Positions 12,628 to 21,017 of a stretch of 25,864 nucleotides of DNA are shown one piece after another. Source of the stretch: a virus. The notes under the pieces are model-generated. The model was not told the DNA's origin. It searched no databases and worked only from the letters and a program-made list of their open reading frames with translations. The stretch is from positions 1 through 25,864 of IMG/VR virus record IMGVR_UViG_3300006117_000046; one strand, 5' to 3'. The position numbers and the translations under genes are program-made. The first letter of the stretch is position 1; each line of letters starts with the position of its first letter.

Positions 12628-13317
12628 ATGTTAGTCTTTGACCCTATTGCCCATTCTTATAAAAACGAATTTACAAGTGAGATTTATACATCAGCTTCTG
12701 CTGTTTTAGGTAAATTTAAAAAACCTTTTGATGCTGATACTGTTGCTGAGCGGGTTGCTAAAAAAAGAAAATGCACGGTTGAAGAAATTAAAGCGGAATG
12801 GAAGCAGTCAAACGACTTTAGTAAAACATACGGAACAGAAATTCATGCAGCTATTGAGCAATATAATAAACTAGGTACATATGATATAAAATATGTCGAT
12901 ATTATACAGGCATACATCGATTTAAATATTATTGATAATAAACGTGACAGTCTTCTTATTGAACAACAGGTTTATAACCATGAATTTAAGATTGCAGGTA
13001 CAGCCGATATTATTAGAGTTGAAGATAAGGGGGGGTTTAGTATCTTTGACTTAAAGACAAATAAAAAATTTAATTTATATAGCCAGTACAATGATTATCT
13101 CCTTGAACCTGTTAGTCATTTACCAGCTTGTGAGTATTCAAATTATGCACTACAGCTCTCTCTATACGCGTATATGTATCAAGGGATAACAGGTAGAAGA
13201 GTAAATCAGCTCGGTGTTCTTTATTTTGATAGAGAGAGCTGTAAGTTTACACATTACCCTGTAAATTATATGAAGCATGAAATAGTGTCTATGCTTAATT
13301 ATATAAAAAACAAATGA
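12628..13317 (+). CDS. RecB-type PD-(D/E)XK nuclease
   Basis: A 229-residue nuclease with the full RecB/Cas4-like motif series: YTSASAVLGKFKKPFD at the start, GTEIH (His73), IEQQVYN (Glu113), GTADII (Asp127), FDLKTNKK (Asp141, Lys143) and YALQLSLYAYM (Tyr173, Gln176). It probably cleaves or resects DNA during phage recombination, host DNA breakdown or replication-end processing. The ATG at 12628 is preferred to the in-frame TTG at 12589, which is the -35 box. The next gene begins by ATGA overlap. There are no helicase motifs and no iron-sulfur cysteine set, so it differs from AddB and Cas4. Confidence 0.85.
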   Translation: MLVFDPIAHSYKNEFTSEIYTSASAVLGKFKKPFDADTVAERVAKKRKCTVEEIKAEWKQSNDFSKTYGTEIHAAIEQYNKLGTYDIKYVDIIQAYIDLNIIDNKRDSLLIEQQVYNHEFKIAGTADIIRVEDKGGFSIFDLKTNKKFNLYSQYNDYLLEPVSHLPACEYSNYALQLSLYAYMYQGITGRRVNQLGVLYFDRESCKFTHYPVNYMKHEIVSMLNYIKNK

Positions 13318-13775
13318 AATTTATAGACGTAATATTCGAAAATAGTCAAATTAAAGAGGCTAAACTTTACGGGCCATCGAAAAAAGCTGCTGAAAGACCA
13401 GAAACAGGAATTATCATTCAGACACCCGCTGCTTTTCATGTAATTAAAGATTGTGCTATACTTGCTAACAAGTATCTACCACACTTTGTCTTTGGTCATT
13501 ATGCTAATCCTTTCGAAGTATTAAAAGGCAAACTTACACGGTCAGATATTATAGAATTTGTCAATGAGGCGAATTCTGATATTGTGTTACATCAGCTTTT
13601 AATGCTTATTTTAGCTAAAACAGATAAATCAATTACCGCTCAGCAACAGCAGCCAATTATTTCAAATACAGCATCAACAGACCCGTATGGTGATTATGAA
13701 TCTTTTAATATAAATCCAAATAATATACAACTTGATACTACATCGATTCTATGTACTGCTTTCGGTGTAGTATAA
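13314..13775 (+). CDS. Hypothetical protein coupled to the nuclease (153 aa)
   Basis: Translation is coupled to the nuclease by ATGA. The first 110 residues look like a mixed alpha/beta fold (MKFIDVIFENSQIKEAKLYG, IIIQTPAAFHVIKDCAILAN, SDIIEFVNEANSDIVLHQLL). The rest is a low-complexity Gln/Asn/Ser tail (TAQQQQPIISN). It may be a partner or substrate-recruiting factor for the nuclease, by position only. It ends at a late-like element for the next gene. Confidence 0.6.
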   Translation: MKFIDVIFENSQIKEAKLYGPSKKAAERPETGIIIQTPAAFHVIKDCAILANKYLPHFVFGHYANPFEVLKGKLTRSDIIEFVNEANSDIVLHQLLMLILAKTDKSITAQQQQPIISNTASTDPYGDYESFNINPNNIQLDTTSILCTAFGVV

Positions 13776-13781
13776 TAAATA
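13774..13781 (+). promoter_or_regulatory. T4-late-like element before the Dps-like gene
   Basis: AATAAATA, seven of eight to consensus, with six bases to the ATG at 13788. It overlaps the stop of the preceding gene. Confidence 0.5.
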
Positions 13782-13787
13782 TTAAAA

Positions 13788-14147
13788 ATGAAACTTATAA
13801 CACCTTTACTTAAAATTCAGAATCAAATAAGGATCTTTCACTGGCAAACAACAAGCTTTTCACAACACAAAGCGTTTGATAAGGCTTATAAGAATTTTAA
13901 TGATTTAATCGATGAGTTTGTAGAGGTGTTTATGGGAAAGTATGGTCGCGCTAAGGCATCAACACATTATATTATTGAATTAGAAAATTTTGATGATAAT
14001 TTTATTGTAGCTATTGACGAATATATCGGATATCTTATTAATATCACAGATGAAGTAGATGCAATAAATGATACTGATCTTCTTAATATAAGAGATGCTA
14101 TGCTCGGTGAGTTGAACAGGCTAAAATATCTTCTTACGCTTAATTAA
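13788..14147 (+). CDS. Dps/ferritin-like four-helix protein (119 aa)
   Basis: The N-terminal helices read QNQIRIFHWQTTSFSQHKAF followed by KNFNDLIDEFVEVFMGKYGR, the pattern of Dps-like proteins and of phage proteins I associate with DUF5856. His27, Asp42 and Glu46 have the same mutual spacing as the ferroxidase ligands His43, Asp58 and Glu62 of Listeria Dps, as I recall them; the counterpart of His31 is not obvious, with His18 nearby. It may bind iron or DNA, or be a small structural protein. The late-like promoter suggests late expression. Its last four bases overlap the end of the convergent 1100-residue gene. Confidence 0.65.
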   Translation: MKLITPLLKIQNQIRIFHWQTTSFSQHKAFDKAYKNFNDLIDEFVEVFMGKYGRAKASTHYIIELENFDDNFIVAIDEYIGYLINITDEVDAINDTDLLNIRDAMLGELNRLKYLLTLN

Positions 14148-17100
14148 ACATTAATGTCATATCCCCAAACGAACGTCGTTTGATCGTTTGTATCGATATG
14201 ACCTGTTGCTGAACCAGCGACAGTGTATGTATCAAGAAACGAACTACCTATTCTACTACCATTAGGTAGTTTATTAGCAAACGTTATATTATATACATCT
14301 GTAGCGGGTTTATGTAAAGTACATGATACGTTTCGTATTACACTTTGATTAAACTGGAAGCGAGTTGTTATAATATAGAAACAATTTGCAGTATCTTTAC
14401 CGAGATATGTTAGTGTATAGAAATCTGTATCTTTGCTATAATTGAGTGTTGGTTTTTCAACACGTACAATATTAAGCTCGATATTTTTACCAAAGAGTGA
14501 GAACGCGCTTAGCTCTGCAAACGTCATCGCATTAGCAGGTTTTACAGGATAAACCTGCGTTGTTATACCGCTAGCTAAATCGATTGTATAGATGGTCGGA
14601 TATATTGCCTTGTAATTCGTAGCACTCAACTCATAGTGTAATGTTGTTTTAGCAACTATAAGTGTGTTATTCATTTCATTAAACCAGACAGTAGAAAACT
14701 TTTCAAGCTCAGGCCAGTCTCCACGCTCTATTACAGAGTATAAATTCGTCGTACCTAATACTTGATTGCTATTATAATCATATACAATTTTATTGAATAC
14801 TAAATAATTTTCTGTTTCAATTTGAATTGTATCGTAATACACATCAAAGTTAATAACATTATTTGCTATTTCGTTTTGGACATCAAAAGAGTAGTCGGTA
14901 AATACAGCACTTAACGCTGATGATACCGGGCCAACAAAGGTATCATTTGCATTTCTAAAATAGAAATTACCGTATTCAATATTACGTGTATAGTATAAAG
15001 GTTTTCTTGTTATATTAATACCGGAAAGCGAGTTATCTAATACAGTATTAGTATTCGGTAATCTTGTATTAGCAAAATTTGTAGTTTCGTTATATGAATA
15101 CGTATACGGTATTGTTTCTCCTGGTGTATACGGCGCTGCGTCTATACTCCAATCCCAGAAAACACTACAATCATATACTTCTTCAATGAATTTGTTATTG
15201 ATATTATTTGTATAAAAATGAGCTTTGTCTACAAATGTAGCGACACCATAAGGTCCGTCAGCCTGTGGTGCACCGTCAGCAAGCGTGTTGTAGTATAGAG
15301 CTGAATCAATCGGGGTAAATACATTAATATCACTCGGTACATCGGGTAGAAGTGATTTATCTAATCTTGTAAAAACTTCAGCGTCTCTAATAGAACATAT
15401 ATACGTGGTTTGAGCTTGGAAGCCATATACAGTATCATTTTTAAAATCATAGGACTCTAATATATACGGATCACCACCGTCATTAAATGATGCTCCATTA
15501 TCTATAATAAATGACGTTCTATTTATAACTGGTTTATTACCTGGATATAAAGTATTGTTACTTATTATGACGTTTGGTGGTAAGGTCTGTGAAGTATAAA
15601 CAGGTATACCGTTTGATACTATTTCATTTATACTTGTATTAAGTATAACACCTGAATAACTAAGCGTCGAACCAATTGGAGTATATGTAGAAGTTTGTAC
15701 GTTTTGTACGGCAACACCCCATCCGTTTATATCGTTATTATTAGCTCCAGGCCAATCAGGGTCAGTAGCTAAAAGATTCAAAAAGTATCCATCAAAAACT
15801 TTATCCATAATTATGTGTATACTAGAGATAGAGCTAAATTGCTTGTTTACGGCAGTCTTATAAAGTCCATATTGATTACCATAAACATCATTTTTATACT
15901 GAATGAGTGTTTGATTTAAAGGTAATAAGGCTTCTGTTCTTTCAGCTATAGGATACTCACCATATGGTGTTATCGGATAAACATCAACATTATTCCAAAT
16001 TGAATCCTGATCACCTGTGAAAAAATCCTGTGAATCGGTGTATTTTTGTATACCAAAATTTGATTGATTTAGTGTTTGTTCACGTGATTGATATGCACGG
16101 AATATTTGATAATAAGGGTCTGTTGCTACATCACCGAATCTATATTGATTTGAATAATCAATTTTATTGAAATAATTACTTTCAAAAAATGTCAACGGCG
16201 ACTGAAAATCTAGTTTTGTATTACCCGATATATTGCCGTACTTAGACGGATCAGGAAAATAATAAACAGAATTTGGCTGTAATTTGGTAAGATCAATTGT
16301 AGCTGAAAAATTAAAATTAGTAAAATTAATTAAGCCAATTTTGTCTGGTTTAAAGAACAGACCGATCTCTTTCCCGGTTTTTAAAAATTCTTCACTAGGT
16401 ACAGCTGCGATTGTCGGGTATCGTTTATTAAGAGTATTTGCAAAATCGCTATTTGCTTTAAAAAGTAGTCCTGATGTATAGGCAGTTTGTGTACTCGTTG
16501 TGGCAATATAATAAAAATCAGCTCCTATATATTTGGTTATCTCTTGACTTTGTGACTGTAGATTAAGGTTAGAAATATTACCATCATTAACTGTTGAAAT
16601 AAAATCACTGTCTTTAAGAAGATTTGTTTGAGTAGAGTTTACAAGAGGATCGATTGTAAAGTTATTTGTACCAAACTCAAGTGTGTAAAACGGATATGAT
16701 AAAATCGCCTTAAGTATGCTTTGATTAATGTTTAGGTAGAGGTAAGGGTCGATATCGTTTTGATTTAAACTAAAATAATCGTTTCGTGTACCTGTTGTAA
16801 CGTTATAAGCTGAAGCAGGTAATGTTGGACTAATATCATAATAGTCAGTATATGTATCGTACAGATCTTCAATGTCGATTACAATATTATTGCTAATGCT
16901 AGAAACACTGAGGCCGAGCGTGGTAAGCTGCGAGCCAATGTTTTGTGACTGCAGAGCTTTGATAATATTGACGTATAATAAATTCTCAATACCAACATTT
17001 GAGCCTTTTAAGTTATACTGAACAGTAGACGTCTTTACATCGTCACGTAAATTGCTATAATAAAGACAGATTTCTTTAATTTTTTGAGCGAAAAACGGAA

Positions 17101-17446
17101 CGGCAATAGCTAAATCACGTGAATTCGATGTATCAATATTCTGTAAATATCGTCTTTCGTCTTCCGAGGTGTAGTTAATTGTTATCTCGTTTATTAAATT
17201 AGTATAATATGATTGTATGCCTGTTGACGCCTGGTCTATAGACATACCTTTTGCAGCATACCAGTTTTTAAGATATGATTGATATCTATTTAAGAATTCA
17301 CCTGTCGTAGTGAATAGTTGTGTATTATAAGACAGCCAATCTGTAAATGTTAGAGGTTGTAATCTATCAACCGGATTTAGTACCGGTACTACAGCGGTTA
17401 TTGAATTACTAAGTCTTTCGTCTATAAATTGTACAATCTCGGCCAT
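14144..17446 (-). CDS. Large baseplate-associated virion protein (1100 aa)
   Basis: The last gene of the minus-strand gp25-gp6 operon. The N-terminal ~180 residues are helical (FTDWLSYNTQLFTTTGEFLN, then FAQKIKEICLYYSNLRDDVK), like the attachment end of a wedge protein. The remaining ~900 residues are beta-rich and dense in Asn, Thr, Tyr and Ser, with few cysteines, as in tail spikes and wedge arms. Size and place recall the T4 gp7/gp8/gp10 positions after genes 25 and 6, but I cannot show homology. GCTAAATA ends five bases before its ATG, so a separate late start is possible in addition to the upstream one. A 17-base gap separates it from the PKD gene. Confidence 0.7.
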   Translation of the reverse strand: MAEIVQFIDERLSNSITAVVPVLNPVDRLQPLTFTDWLSYNTQLFTTTGEFLNRYQSYLKNWYAAKGMSIDQASTGIQSYYTNLINEITINYTSEDERRYLQNIDTSNSRDLAIAVPFFAQKIKEICLYYSNLRDDVKTSTVQYNLKGSNVGIENLLYVNIIKALQSQNIGSQLTTLGLSVSSISNNIVIDIEDLYDTYTDYYDISPTLPASAYNVTTGTRNDYFSLNQNDIDPYLYLNINQSILKAILSYPFYTLEFGTNNFTIDPLVNSTQTNLLKDSDFISTVNDGNISNLNLQSQSQEITKYIGADFYYIATTSTQTAYTSGLLFKANSDFANTLNKRYPTIAAVPSEEFLKTGKEIGLFFKPDKIGLINFTNFNFSATIDLTKLQPNSVYYFPDPSKYGNISGNTKLDFQSPLTFFESNYFNKIDYSNQYRFGDVATDPYYQIFRAYQSREQTLNQSNFGIQKYTDSQDFFTGDQDSIWNNVDVYPITPYGEYPIAERTEALLPLNQTLIQYKNDVYGNQYGLYKTAVNKQFSSISSIHIIMDKVFDGYFLNLLATDPDWPGANNNDINGWGVAVQNVQTSTYTPIGSTLSYSGVILNTSINEIVSNGIPVYTSQTLPPNVIISNNTLYPGNKPVINRTSFIIDNGASFNDGGDPYILESYDFKNDTVYGFQAQTTYICSIRDAEVFTRLDKSLLPDVPSDINVFTPIDSALYYNTLADGAPQADGPYGVATFVDKAHFYTNNINNKFIEEVYDCSVFWDWSIDAAPYTPGETIPYTYSYNETTNFANTRLPNTNTVLDNSLSGINITRKPLYYTRNIEYGNFYFRNANDTFVGPVSSALSAVFTDYSFDVQNEIANNVINFDVYYDTIQIETENYLVFNKIVYDYNSNQVLGTTNLYSVIERGDWPELEKFSTVWFNEMNNTLIVAKTTLHYELSATNYKAIYPTIYTIDLASGITTQVYPVKPANAMTFAELSAFSLFGKNIELNIVRVEKPTLNYSKDTDFYTLTYLGKDTANCFYIITTRFQFNQSVIRNVSCTLHKPATDVYNITFANKLPNGSRIGSSFLDTYTVAGSATGHIDTNDQTTFVWGYDINV

Positions 17447-17451
17447 ACGAA

Positions 17452-17459
17452 TATTTAGC
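17452..17459 (-). promoter_or_regulatory. Weak late-like element before the 1100-aa gene
   Basis: GCTAAATA on the minus strand keeps the TAAATA core and stands five bases before the ATG at 17446, in the 17-base gap between two operon genes. Confidence 0.3.
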
Positions 17460-17463
17460 TAAT

Positions 17464-20400
17464 TTAGCTGTTGTATGTAATATTAGCGGCTGAAGTAAAT
17501 AGGTGTAATCCCTTTGTTAATTCATAGCTAAGTAAGCTCTGTATAATGCCGTTATCTTGACTCCAATTAGAGTATGAACTATTCGTTGGTAAGAGTGTTG
17601 TATATGGATCATTCCAGTTTATTATATTATCATAATAAGTATTACTATATGCAGGGTTATATATATAGAAATTATAATAATTAGCAATCTGTAGACCTGT
17701 TATATCAGGTGCTACAAGTCCCCATCCCCAATCAGGTATATATGAGGAAAGAGGTATAACATCACCTATATTATACCCATAAATAAGATTTGTATTAATG
17801 AGCCTGTAATTACCTGAAAATGTTTCTTGCGCTACAATAGGAGTACCGTTTATAATTGAACCTGTAAGTGGGTCAATAGCAGAACTTAAATTTATACCGT
17901 ATGTATTATTTGTAAATATAGTACCACGAGGATCAAAATTAATATTATATTTGTTTTGTGTGCCCCATAATATACTTTGCTTAATGGATAGTAAATCAAC
18001 CAACCGACGGAGCTGTGGTGGTAGTGTTGTATTGTATTGCTCAAACTCAATAGATAATTCGTCACAGAATGATAATAGTTCATTGATATTAACCTTATCA
18101 ATATCAACATTATTATCGACAAAATTTGCTATTTTTTCATATACTGTTTTACCGAGTTCATAAGGTTGAGCATCGAGCTTACCTACAATAACCCCTAAAA
18201 ATTGATCGAAGAACACTTGCTTATCTAAAAGTGTTTCTTGAAAGCGTAGAGAATCATAATAACCTGATGCATCCCAATTCTCATTAATTTTAGCAATATT
18301 AAATTGGCCTTGGCTAGGATAGATATTAAACAAACTAGATGAACCTACAATTGTTCTAACAGTGCTAATAGGTGCAGCATATTTGTTTAACCAGTTATAA
18401 CCGTTCCAATCACCATATGCTTGAAACTCCTTAAGTCCATCGCTATAACCATACTCATTATTAGCAACATTAACAGGTGTCGTATAGCTACTAATCGCTG
18501 GAAGCCCTGTTGTAGGGTAGGTGAGTGATAGAGTATATTTCGGGTTAAGAATACCTGTAGTTGGTAGTGTAGTATCAAATATATAGAGATTATTATCAAA
18601 ATTATTAATAACCCAAATATTATTCGACGTGTCGCATGTTATACCACCAATACTGCAAATATATTCCGTTGTATTATTGCCAAGGCCGGCAACATAATCA
18701 GTTGTTATACCTGATATACCATCAATTTTAGTAAGAGTCTCAGCGCCTTGAATTAACCATGCGTTTTGACTACCGTCGATAGCGATATTACCAATTTGCT
18801 TAAATCCACTTAACGGGTAACCAGGCTGTAAGTTACCGTTTGTGTCAAATTTATAGAGATAATCGTTACGATTACTAAACCCAACACCGTTAGCATTATG
18901 ATTAATGGCAGTGACCCAGATATAACCATTTCTATCTATTTGTATTTGTTCAGGTGAAATACCGCTTGGAAAGGATATAGTTAATAAAGTATCTGCAGCA
19001 ATGGTAAAATTGTTATCTCCACGATATTTTATTAGATGACTATAATCAGGATGTGTATATGCTATCCAGACATTATTATCTAAATCAGTATCAATAGATG
19101 AAGGTAGTAATAAATTTTCTCCTGCAAATCCACTTAAACTCAAGTAATCTGAACTTAATGTAGGATAATAATTCGCTCCGCTTAGTGGAACAGGTACAGC
19201 TACTGTCGTAACAAACCCAGTTGCAGCGTCAATTTTAATTGCTGATCCGCTATCAAATAACGATACCCAGAGATTGTTATTACCGTCAAGAGCTATATCG
19301 TTAGGTGTAGCTGCGGAAAGAACTGTTGACGTATATGGTACTATCGATGTTTGGTTATTGACAAGCGTAACCATAGCAGATAGCTGCAGTGTCTGTAATA
19401 AGTTACCATAAACATCGTATTGCAAGAGTTGATCACCTACGGGGTCAGCGAACCAGGCATGATAGTCGTTACTAGCGTTAGATCCCGATGGTGCGACTGT
19501 AACAGCATACACATTATTAGCATTTATCTGTAAAGGGGTTGTACTGTTAAAAGATATTGATAGGTTATTGTTAAATCCATTATATGCTTCTTGTTTTAAA
19601 ATTCTTATTGCGGCACTATATTGTGGAATGGTAATCCAATTAACAAGAGCATCTTTTAAATAAAATGGCGGGTCTACTATATTAACAGAAGCAGTTAAAT
19701 AGCAGTTTTCAGTTGATTGATTCGATACAAAATATCCCTTATAAAAGGCACCTATCGATTGCGGTGCATTAAATGCAAAGTCTTCATAAAATGTAACATC
19801 TGTTATTGGTACTACAACTGTACTACTTAACGGCACTACACCGTAGCCGCTTATATATACAATACCGGTTTGAACATCATATAAAGGTTGAGGTGTAATA
19901 GTTGAATCTTGTACTATAGATGATGAGAGAGGAGGGTAATTTTTTGTTGTAAAATTTTGATTGTCTTTAAATTTTATTAGATACGGTACCTCAGTGTTTT
20001 GCCAGCTAATATATGGAATATCAAAAGCTGTATCAACAGGGTTACCCTCACCGTCAATACCTGTAGTTGTAATGGAAAGATGATCGGCGGGATTATATCT
20101 TGTTTTAATATCCGGAAATACAGCTGGATCTATATTTTGATATCCGTAAGGGGGGTAGCTAATATAATTATACGCGTTTGTTCTCTGTGTAAAAGCATCA
20201 TTGAATTTTGAATTATCAATAGAGGCAAAAATTATAATAGGACTACTTTCTGTGAGTAAATTTGATGGTATATCATCTGTATACCAAAATTGACATGAAC
20301 CTGTTACCCCTGCTAATACACTACCTGTATCTGTTGGTTGACATAACTGTAGTTGGTTATTTTGTATATTAACGTAAACGGCGTTAATGGAGGGTTGAAT

Positions 20401-21012
20401 ACTTTCAATAGTAACGTAATCTGTGAAACCGTTAATTGTTGATAATGTATAAAAACGACTCAAGCTTCTGAGATGTGCCCATTTATCATTTTGTTCGGCA
20501 GCGACATAATTATAAGCACCTCGCGCGCCAGATGCATAGAGATTGATCGTGTAACCTGTTGCACTTAACGTCTGATAGTTCTGCCAGCTAAAATACGCAT
20601 TTATTGTTAACGGGTCAATTAATTTACCTACCGGTATATCGTATATTAGACTTTTATAATCCTCAAACGAAATCTGTGTAGCAATAAAATCATGAATCTG
20701 TACAGTAGATGCAAACGTGCTATCATATGCATTACCGCTTCCATCATAAATCGTTAATGTAACAGTATATTCACCAGGCCATTGATAATTATGGGTAGGG
20801 TTTAATTCTGTAGAAAAAGTACCATCACCGAACTCCCATCGTAGTGTTTTACTGGAAATATTTTGTGCTCCAGAAAGAATGTTTGATGTTGTAAAGTCAG
20901 GTACAAATGTTAGAGGTGTATTACTGAGAGTATAAGAAGACAGTACACTGCTATTGGTGTAATCAAGTACATCAAAGTATATGTATGTGTAATTAAGACC
21001 CGGTGTAGACAT
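17464..21012 (-). CDS. Baseplate protein with PKD domain and six-bladed beta-propeller (1182 aa)
   Basis: Residues ~30-108 form a clear PKD domain (WEFGDG at 59-64, NPTHNYQWPGEYTVTLTIYD at 71-90). Residues ~110-500 are beta-rich and unrecognised. Residues ~500-815 carry six NHL/propeller-type blades, each with a form like (I/V)xxDxxxNxW(V/I): near 515-540, 570-600, 637-665, 688-723, 740-765 and 787-815. The C-terminal ~300 residues have a helical stretch (WDASGYYDSLRFQETLLDKQ, PPQLRRLVDLLSIKQSILWG) that looks like a structural wedge module. PKD and propeller folds bind sugars or proteins, so this may be a host-surface-binding protein built into the baseplate. It starts five bases after gp6. 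Confidence 0.8.
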   Translation of the reverse strand: MSTPGLNYTYIYFDVLDYTNSSVLSSYTLSNTPLTFVPDFTTSNILSGAQNISSKTLRWEFGDGTFSTELNPTHNYQWPGEYTVTLTIYDGSGNAYDSTFASTVQIHDFIATQISFEDYKSLIYDIPVGKLIDPLTINAYFSWQNYQTLSATGYTINLYASGARGAYNYVAAEQNDKWAHLRSLSRFYTLSTINGFTDYVTIESIQPSINAVYVNIQNNQLQLCQPTDTGSVLAGVTGSCQFWYTDDIPSNLLTESSPIIIFASIDNSKFNDAFTQRTNAYNYISYPPYGYQNIDPAVFPDIKTRYNPADHLSITTTGIDGEGNPVDTAFDIPYISWQNTEVPYLIKFKDNQNFTTKNYPPLSSSIVQDSTITPQPLYDVQTGIVYISGYGVVPLSSTVVVPITDVTFYEDFAFNAPQSIGAFYKGYFVSNQSTENCYLTASVNIVDPPFYLKDALVNWITIPQYSAAIRILKQEAYNGFNNNLSISFNSTTPLQINANNVYAVTVAPSGSNASNDYHAWFADPVGDQLLQYDVYGNLLQTLQLSAMVTLVNNQTSIVPYTSTVLSAATPNDIALDGNNNLWVSLFDSGSAIKIDAATGFVTTVAVPVPLSGANYYPTLSSDYLSLSGFAGENLLLPSSIDTDLDNNVWIAYTHPDYSHLIKYRGDNNFTIAADTLLTISFPSGISPEQIQIDRNGYIWVTAINHNANGVGFSNRNDYLYKFDTNGNLQPGYPLSGFKQIGNIAIDGSQNAWLIQGAETLTKIDGISGITTDYVAGLGNNTTEYICSIGGITCDTSNNIWVINNFDNNLYIFDTTLPTTGILNPKYTLSLTYPTTGLPAISSYTTPVNVANNEYGYSDGLKEFQAYGDWNGYNWLNKYAAPISTVRTIVGSSSLFNIYPSQGQFNIAKINENWDASGYYDSLRFQETLLDKQVFFDQFLGVIVGKLDAQPYELGKTVYEKIANFVDNNVDIDKVNINELLSFCDELSIEFEQYNTTLPPQLRRLVDLLSIKQSILWGTQNKYNINFDPRGTIFTNNTYGINLSSAIDPLTGSIINGTPIVAQETFSGNYRLINTNLIYGYNIGDVIPLSSYIPDWGWGLVAPDITGLQIANYYNFYIYNPAYSNTYYDNIINWNDPYTTLLPTNSSYSNWSQDNGIIQSLLSYELTKGLHLFTSAANITYNS

Positions 21013-21017
21013 TAGAA

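Noticed and set aside
12589-13317. Longer nuclease starting at TTG 12589
   Set aside because: TTGATA is the -35 box of a good promoter with TATAAT 17 bases on; ATG 12628 gives the family N-terminus.
14166-14182. Perfect CAAACGA/TCGTTTG hairpin as a terminator after the Dps-like gene
   Set aside because: There is no T tract in the plus direction and it lies in the coding end of the opposing gene; possibly chance.
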